A stretch of 64,000 bases of DNA from Bacteroidales bacterium (GTDB lineage: Bacteria > Bacteroidota > Bacteroidia > Bacteroidales > Muribaculaceae). The notes below the pieces were generated by a model. That model did no database searches. It was not told the origin of the DNA and saw nothing but the letters and a program-made list of their open reading frames with translations. The position numbers and the translations under genes were made by a program. Below are positions 58,897-64,000 of this stretch, in pieces. The stretch covers positions 39,129 through 103,128 of the forward strand of contig SUXJ01000003.1 of NCBI GenBank assembly GCA_015061005.1. Reading direction: 5' to 3'. How positions within the stretch are numbered: the first letter of the stretch is position 1; each line of letters opens with the position of its first letter.

Positions 58897-60460
58897 GCTA
58901 CTCGCAAGGAGTTCGCAGCTGTTGTTGCTGCACCTGTCGTTTCTTTTGATTGCATTGGGGGGAGTGACAACGTGGCTGACTGCGCGCGAGAGCCGAGTGG
59001 CGTTAGTGCCGGGAATGCCGGTAGAGAGGTATGGGGTGAGTATAGAGTTATTGCGCTTTCAGACAGAATATTACCCCGGCGGCGACGTTCCGCGCGATTA
59101 TGTCAGTTACTTATTGGTAAACGGAGCGGAAATGACGGTTAGCGTGAACCGGCCGCTTGCAGTCGGGGGGTGTAGGATTTATCAGCAAGGGTATACTCCG
59201 GAAGGGTGTTCAATAGTGTCTATTCGGCAAGATGCCTCAGGTACGGCGTTGACATTCATAGGATTTGCTCTGTTTTTTATCGGAGGGTTGCTGAGTTTGT
59301 TTAGGCGCAGGCGAGGAGTTGCGGTGGCAATAGTCGTTGCTGCATTTTCAACGCTGACTGTATCGGCATCGGATTTGCCTACCGTTAGTGAGGCGGAGGC
59401 AGATTCCTTGGCTCGGACTCAGGTTGTTTATCGAGGGAGAGTGGCAACGTTTAGCACCGTAGCTCACGACTTTATGAAGAAAGTTCATGGTGAAAAATAT
59501 TTTTGCGGACTTTCGGCTGAGCGTGCGGTTGCATCGATATGGAAGTTTCCTGAGCAGTGGAGTGATGCAACGATGATTCAGGTAGGGGCGGAATATCGTT
59601 CCTTTGCGGAATTTTTTGATGAGAGGGGGAGGTACTTAGCTCCGGGAGATGCATCGGTCGATGAGCGAGTCGGGTTGATGTTGCTTTTGCGGAGCAATCA
59701 GCTTTTCAGCGAACCGGGCGAAGCCGATGCGCGACTTTCGGCAGCGCAGGTAGAGGGCGAAATCGTGTATAACACGCTGCCGCTTACGCTCATTGCGTTC
59801 GTTTTGCTTTTTATCGCTGCGGTGACAGCGTTTTTCGCGTCAAAGTGGGGGCGCATTGTCGGTTGGGTCGCGTTTTTGTTTCAGCTGACAGTGATTTTGT
59901 TTGAGAGTTGGCTAAGCGGTCGTGGACCGTTTGCCTCGATGTTTGAGACGTTGCAGTTTCTGGCGGCAGCAGTGGCGTTAATATCCCTGCTAATAGGTGG
60001 TTTGCGCGGTGTCGGGTTGTTGGTGTCGGGGTGCATGGCGTTGGTGGCGCATCTTCAGGCCATGAACCCGATAGTTACGCCTTTGATGCCGGTGCTTCAT
60101 TCTCCATGGCTTTCGCTACATGTGAGCTTGGTGATGACGTCGTATGCCATTTTCGTGGTGGTAGCAATCTTGGCGTTGCAAACGCGCGGCGGAGATAATA
60201 GATGTCGTCAATTGCTGAGAGTTGCGGTTTACCTGTTGGGTTTGGGTATTTGTACCGGTGCTGTGTGGGCTAATGAATCGTGGGGCCGCTATTGGGGTTG
60301 GGATCCAAAGGAGACATGGGCTTTGATTACTTTTCTGATATACTGCATACCACTTCATTTACGGCGTCCGTCGCGGTGGTGGTACGTTGTGCCGCTACTC
60401 TCAGTAGCAATGACCTATTTCGGCGTCAATTACATGCAGTCGCTCCATTCCTACGGATGA
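58883..60460 (+). CDS. Cytochrome c assembly protein, ResB-CcsA fusion
   Basis: 525 residues from ATG 58883 (MRLIKLLARS); a TTG at 58847 would add 12 residues. The N-terminal part (~1-150) is ResB-like with two TM helices around a periplasmic domain. The C-terminal ~250 residues are CcsA with the haem-handling WWD-type motif ESWGRYWGWDPKETWALI and flanking His (HSPWLSLHVSL, IPLHLRR). System II haem export and ligation to apocytochrome c, usually serving nitrite reductase NrfHA in Bacteroides; nrf genes are not in the window. Confidence 0.9.
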   Translation: MRLIKLLARSSQLLLLHLSFLLIALGGVTTWLTARESRVALVPGMPVERYGVSIELLRFQTEYYPGGDVPRDYVSYLLVNGAEMTVSVNRPLAVGGCRIYQQGYTPEGCSIVSIRQDASGTALTFIGFALFFIGGLLSLFRRRRGVAVAIVVAAFSTLTVSASDLPTVSEAEADSLARTQVVYRGRVATFSTVAHDFMKKVHGEKYFCGLSAERAVASIWKFPEQWSDATMIQVGAEYRSFAEFFDERGRYLAPGDASVDERVGLMLLLRSNQLFSEPGEADARLSAAQVEGEIVYNTLPLTLIAFVLLFIAAVTAFFASKWGRIVGWVAFLFQLTVILFESWLSGRGPFASMFETLQFLAAAVALISLLIGGLRGVGLLVSGCMALVAHLQAMNPIVTPLMPVLHSPWLSLHVSLVMTSYAIFVVVAILALQTRGGDNRCRQLLRVAVYLLGLGICTGAVWANESWGRYWGWDPKETWALITFLIYCIPLHLRRPSRWWYVVPLLSVAMTYFGVNYMQSLHSYG

Positions 60461-60473
60461 CGCTTAGTAAAGA

Positions 60474-60513
60474 AAAGACGCGAGGGATGCAATGATCATC
60501 CGTTCGCGTCTTT
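60474..60513 (+). terminator. Terminator after the ccsA-type gene
   Basis: AAAGACGCGA (60474-60483) and TCGCGTCTTT (60504-60513), perfect 10-bp stem. Confidence 0.75.
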
Positions 60514-60536
60514 GCAGATGCCCTGTATGGAGGACG

Positions 60537-60613
60537 TGTGCAGACCGGGGGTGTCGCTGCGCTCCACGCCCCGGTTATTCATTCGCTTCGCTTTCCCGTG
60601 CTTCGCACGTTTT
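60537..60613. repeat. Second type of GC-rich hairpin repeat
   Basis: ACCGGGGGTG pairs with CACGCCCCGGT around a TCGCTGCGCTC loop; this is followed by CGTGC-ttc-GCACG. It resembles the hairpin-rich intergenic repeats elsewhere in the window in style but not in sequence. The stretch 60614-60789 holds nothing recognised. Confidence 0.5.
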
Positions 60614-60789
60614 AAGGGATGTCGCTTGAATCAAATTTCGACCCTCATTTTGCAAAGTCGCCCCCACATTTGAGGAGGTGTGTTGCCTACTAAAAGTGAG
60701 ATTTGGGACTTTTGGGGAGGCTTTGACTAGTCGTGAAGTTTCGATATTCTGTGGCGTGCGCGATGTGTGTCTAAGGATTTCGGGAGGGA

Positions 60790-61917
60790 TTAGGGGAGGG
60801 TAACTCGGAGGTACACTTCCCAGCGGTAGTTGATGCGGCGATCGCCGAGATAGTAGTAGTCGGCTCCTCCGTCGATTTGGATTGAGTTGTAGCCTTGTTT
60901 GGCTTCGTAGCGAATGCCTTTGCCTCCGTTGGCGGTGTTGTCGGAGCAAAAAATACCGCCATAGACGTAGTATTTTCCGGTTGAGGGGTAGTAAACGTAG
61001 TCCACTTGGTCGGTTTGTCCGTCAACCCAATCGACATATGAGTCATCGGGATAACCGGAATAGGCGGCTATGTTGGCGGTGACTTTGCCCCATTGAGGCT
61101 CGGTTGAGTCGCTGCCGGAGTTGCCGCCATTGTTTCCGCCGGCCTCTTGAGTCTTTTGGTGGAGGAATATTATGCCGTTGAATGAGGCGGAATAGTCTGA
61201 GTTGGCTATCTTCAAGTCCAGACCGTGAGACTTTTCCTTGCCGGAGTTGTTTGCCGATGCATTTACGGTGAGAGTGGAGGGATTCAGCCCGGACACAGTG
61301 CAGCTAATCGGGTCATAATTAGGATCGTTTTCAACGGATAGCACAGTGACCGGAGGTATGTATTCATGCCATAGGGTGTAGGAACGAATATGAAAGTGAT
61401 ATGTGCCGGCGTCACCGGGCAGGTAGTATATCGGGAATCCAAGGGCATCGTTGGTTTCAATGTATTCAACAGGCTCGCAGTAAAAGGAGGCGCGCGGACC
61501 GTGGACGCGCTTGAGCGAGATCAAGTGTTCGTAGTCATTTTCATAGAAGCCGGTGATTTGTTCATCGGTAACGGTGACTCCGGTATAGACTTCAGTTTCA
61601 AAATCGCCGCCGTCGGTGAATATCAGAGTGATAATTCGGGTGTTTTCATCATAGGTATAAGAAAAGTTGTCAATGTCAAGTTTTCCTTCCACGCTATTAT
61701 AGTTCTCGGCATATATTCCGGTTCCGTTGGCCCTGAATACGATGCAAGTCAAATCGTCCCAAATATTGTCTGATTGGGTGGACCATGTGCCAACTATGGG
61801 GCTGACGGGGTCATCGGGTTCTTCGTCGTTTTTTTGACATGAGGAGAATGCGACTGCCAAAGGCAGGAACAAGAGGGCAAGGAGCGTCCTTGCGAGGCGC
61901 TTGAGTGTGTGTTGCAT
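60790..61917 (-). CDS. Lipocalin-like lipoprotein
   Basis: 375 residues. Signal peptide and lipobox FSSCQ near residue 27, Asp/Glu/Pro linker, then PIVGTWSTQSDNIWDDLTCIVFRANGTG, the GxW start of lipocalin-like Bacteroidales lipoproteins (~40-135). The remaining ~230 residues contain a BACON/Ig-like region and a Gly/Asn-rich linker (GGNNGGNSGSDS), then a unique Tyr-rich domain. Surface-exposed; ligand unknown. TAACTTTG box at 61979-61986. Confidence 0.75.
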   Translation of the reverse strand: MQHTLKRLARTLLALLFLPLAVAFSSCQKNDEEPDDPVSPIVGTWSTQSDNIWDDLTCIVFRANGTGIYAENYNSVEGKLDIDNFSYTYDENTRIITLIFTDGGDFETEVYTGVTVTDEQITGFYENDYEHLISLKRVHGPRASFYCEPVEYIETNDALGFPIYYLPGDAGTYHFHIRSYTLWHEYIPPVTVLSVENDPNYDPISCTVSGLNPSTLTVNASANNSGKEKSHGLDLKIANSDYSASFNGIIFLHQKTQEAGGNNGGNSGSDSTEPQWGKVTANIAAYSGYPDDSYVDWVDGQTDQVDYVYYPSTGKYYVYGGIFCSDNTANGGKGIRYEAKQGYNSIQIDGGADYYYLGDRRINYRWEVYLRVTLP

Positions 61918-61949
61918 AGTGTGTGTTTTTGTTAGTGATAATAAAAGAT

Positions 61950-61980
61950 TGTGCGGAAGTCCATTTACGGCTTCCGCACA
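61950..61980 (-). terminator. Terminator of the malic enzyme gene
   Basis: TGTGCGGAAG (61950-61959) and CTTCCGCACA (61971-61980) form a perfect stem. On the minus strand it is followed by ATCTTTTATT. It partly overlaps the -7 box of the lipoprotein gene. Confidence 0.8.
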
Positions 61981-62040
61981 AAGTTATGTATTATTTGTCA
62001 GAATATAATTGTTATGAATGTTAAATTGTGTTAAGGGGTA

Positions 62041-64000
62041 TTATTCGCTTACGCGGGCATCGATTACGGCAACTGCAACTACGTTGAGAATGTCGCGCAC
62101 GGGGGTGTCAACGTTAACGAAGTGAACGGGTTTGTTCAGACCGATTTGCACGGGACCGATGGCGTCGCCGACTCCCATTTCAAGGAGAAGTCGATATGCG
62201 GAGTGGGCGGCGGTCAGGTTCGGGAATATCAGGGTGTTGACGTTTTGACCGCAAAGGCGCGAGCAGGGGTAGTTGGAGTCGCGCAGTTTGGTGTTGAGCG
62301 CATTTTGGAGTTGCATTTCTCCGTCGACGATTAGGTCGGGATATTCGCGGTGAAGTTTGTCGACCACCCGAGAAACCATTCTTGCTTCGGGTTCTGTGCC
62401 GGAGCCGAAGTTGCTGCAGCTCACCATTGCCATTATAGGATTATGAGCGAAGTATTCAACGGAGTGGCGTGCGAGTCGAGCAATGTCGAAGAGGTGTTCT
62501 TCGGTCATGGAGGAGTTTATGCCGGTATCGGCGAGGAAGTAAGTGCCGCGTCGGGTGTTAACGATGTGCATCGTTGCGAAGGTTTTGAAGGGTTCGCGTA
62601 CGCCGATTACTTCCATGGCGATATTTCGGTTTTGTATTCCGGAGGAGTATGTTCCGGAGATGAAAGCGTCGGCATCGCCGGTTTCTACCATCATCATGCC
62701 GAAATAGTTTCGGTCAAACATTTTTTCGCGAGCCACAGCCAGGGTCATTCCGTGGCGGAAACGTTTGGCAGTGAGTACTTCGGCGTAATGTTCACGTCGG
62801 GCAGCTTCGCGGTCGTGGCGCAGGTTTACGATTTCCATTCCTGCGAGTTCCACTCCGAGGCGTTCGGCGCGTTTTTGAATCATTTCTTCGTTGCCAAGGA
62901 GCACCGGAGTGCAGAGGCCGTCGGCGAGGGCGGCAGCGGCAGCTCGGAGTGTGTTGTCGGTATTTGCCTCACCAAATACCACTCGTTTATGTCCTGCCAT
63001 GCGCGCTTCATCGTGGATTCGGCGCAAGAGCTTATTGTCAACGCCCATGAGGTGGTGGAGTCGTTCGCTATATTCTTCCCAATCGGTGATAGGTCGTGTT
63101 GCAACTCCGCTTTCTGCGGCAGCGCGAGCCACAGCAGGTGCTACGGTGGTTAGCAGACGGGGGTCAAGCGGTTTGGGGAGAATGTATTCGGGTCCAAAGG
63201 TGATTTTGCAGAGGTTGTAGGCTGCGTTCACTACCGGAGGAACCGGCTGCTTGGTAAGTTCGGCAATGGCTCGAACCGCTCCGAGTTTCATGGCTTCGTT
63301 GATTTCAAGAGCTCCGCAATCAAGAGCTCCGCGGAATATGTAAGGAAATCCGAGGACGTTGTTGATTTGATTTGGGTAGTCGCTTCTTCCGGTAGCAAAA
63401 ATCAAGTCGGGGCGCGATGCTATTGCGATGTCGTAGGCAATTTCGGGGTCGGGATTTGCAAGGGCAAATACAATTGGTCGGGGAGCCATCGAGCGGAGCA
63501 TTTCTGGAGTGACAACGTCTTTGACCGACAGTCCGAGGAAGACGTCGGCATCTTTCATTGCATCAGCAAGAGTTGAAATAGGTCGCGAGGTTGCAAATTC
63601 GCGTTTCTGTTCGTTCAGGTCTTGTCGAGCAAGAGAAATAACCCCTTTGCTGTCGCACATTACAATGTTTTCTTTGCGCACACCGAGTGCAACATAAAGG
63701 CGAGTGCAACTTACGGCCGCAGCTCCAGCCCCGTTAACCACGAGTTTGATTTCTTCGATTTTTTTGTTTTGCAGTTCCAAAGCGTTGAGCAAACCTGCGG
63801 CGGAGATGATGGCGGTGCCGTGTTGGTCATCGTGCATTACCGGTATGTTGCACTCGGCTTTGAGGCGTCGTTCGATTTCAAAGCACTCGGGGGCTTTTAT
63901 GTCTTCGAGGTTAATGCCTCCGAATGTTGGTGCAATGGCTTTGACGACTTGGATGAACTTTTCGGGGTCTGTTTCGTTGACTTCGATGTCGAAACAATCC
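62041..64000 (-). CDS. maeB: NADP-dependent malic enzyme with phosphotransacetylase-like domain (N-terminus cut)
   Basis: About 652 of ~760 residues are visible; the frame runs off the window end. Visible N-terminal part: PECFEIERRLKAECNIPVMH then DDQHGTAIISAAGLLNAL (metal/substrate site), VNGAGAAAVSCTRLYVALG (NADP Rossmann), ALANPDPEI. From ~residue 420 of the full protein a Pta-like domain (KRVVFGEANTDNTLRAAAALADG ... GPVQIGLNKPVHFVNVDTPVRDI), usually regulatory in MaeB. Converts malate to pyruvate and NADPH. Confidence 0.95.
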   Translation of the reverse strand, partial: DCFDIEVNETDPEKFIQVVKAIAPTFGGINLEDIKAPECFEIERRLKAECNIPVMHDDQHGTAIISAAGLLNALELQNKKIEEIKLVVNGAGAAAVSCTRLYVALGVRKENIVMCDSKGVISLARQDLNEQKREFATSRPISTLADAMKDADVFLGLSVKDVVTPEMLRSMAPRPIVFALANPDPEIAYDIAIASRPDLIFATGRSDYPNQINNVLGFPYIFRGALDCGALEINEAMKLGAVRAIAELTKQPVPPVVNAAYNLCKITFGPEYILPKPLDPRLLTTVAPAVARAAAESGVATRPITDWEEYSERLHHLMGVDNKLLRRIHDEARMAGHKRVVFGEANTDNTLRAAAAALADGLCTPVLLGNEEMIQKRAERLGVELAGMEIVNLRHDREAARREHYAEVLTAKRFRHGMTLAVAREKMFDRNYFGMMMVETGDADAFISGTYSSGIQNRNIAMEVIGVREPFKTFATMHIVNTRRGTYFLADTGINSSMTEEHLFDIARLARHSVEYFAHNPIMAMVSCSNFGSGTEPEARMVSRVVDKLHREYPDLIVDGEMQLQNALNTKLRDSNYPCSRLCGQNVNTLIFPNLTAAHSAYRLLLEMGVGDAIGPVQIGLNKPVHFVNVDTPVRDILNVVAVAVIDARVSE

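Noticed and set aside
62350..63153. Long open frame opposite the malic enzyme
   Set aside because: Antisense shadow of a clearly conserved gene; composition (Ser/His/Cys-rich) is typical of an antisense frame.

Overview
The window is chromosomal DNA from a member of the Bacteroidales, most likely a Muribaculaceae-like gut commensal. Reasons: promoters of the Bacteroidetes type (TTTG about 19-21 bases upstream of TAnnTTTG) recur before genes; Shine-Dalgarno sequences are rare; and the gene set is typical of the order (PorV of type IX secretion, BspA-type LRR proteins, BACON lipoproteins, GH92/GH130 glycan enzymes, TamL, two-domain malic enzyme). No rRNA, tRNA or CRISPR was recognised.

Layout. 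1-3258 (+): end of a YbhF/YbhS/YbhR-type ABC exporter operon. 3348-6035: nagA (-) with a hairpin leader, pldA (+), a small membrane protein (-). 6085-11144 (-): ispF, a remnant four-helix-bundle gene framed by inverted heptamer repeats, porV, and a three-gene operon of secreted proteins (T9SS-tail-like protein, transglutaminase-LRR protein, BACON lipoprotein). 11547-20420 (+): six-gene N-glycan/mannose catabolic operon (GH92, MFS, GH130, GH92, manA, ROK kinase). 20628-22059 (+): ndk and an M23/LysM protein. 22060-24480: repeat-rich DNA around an acetyltransferase and rplU-rpmA. 24506-30268: a frameshifted lipoprotein, a secreted Sel1-repeat protein, and a two-gene operon ending in a Ser/Thr kinase with a periplasmic LRR domain. 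30275-30910: tandem array of palindromic repeats.

31013-38011 is an AT-rich restriction-modification island: an AlwI-family endonuclease, three DNA methyltransferases (one with an HTH regulator domain) and an unknown gene. It is bounded by a 433-bp direct repeat holding the 3' ends of two convergent genes, a 32-aa membrane protein and a CNNM/CorC gene. One intact copy of each gene survives at opposite ends. The copies differ at 16 positions, 13 of them synonymous.

37670-42187 (-): ftsB-like / membrane protein / coaX / outer-membrane protein / lptC / CNNM operon. 42344-45617 (-): small lipoproteins, VanZ-like protein and lon. 45738-51536: DUF1846, an ECF sigma operon, a DUF4373 protein, a HAD phosphatase and O-acetylhomoserine sulfhydrylase. 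51543-56330: tamL and a TonB receptor. 56559-60460: DUF4268 protein, RidA-superfamily protein and a ResB-CcsA fusion for cytochrome c maturation. 60790-64000 (-): a lipoprotein and maeB, cut by the window end.

The most unusual items are the island and its gene-preserving duplication, a dispersed multi-hairpin repeat family with a compensatory base change, the LRR receptor kinase operon, a pentanucleotide duplication that breaks a lipoprotein gene, and inverted heptamer repeats around a four-helix-bundle remnant that supply the apparent N-terminus of ispF.
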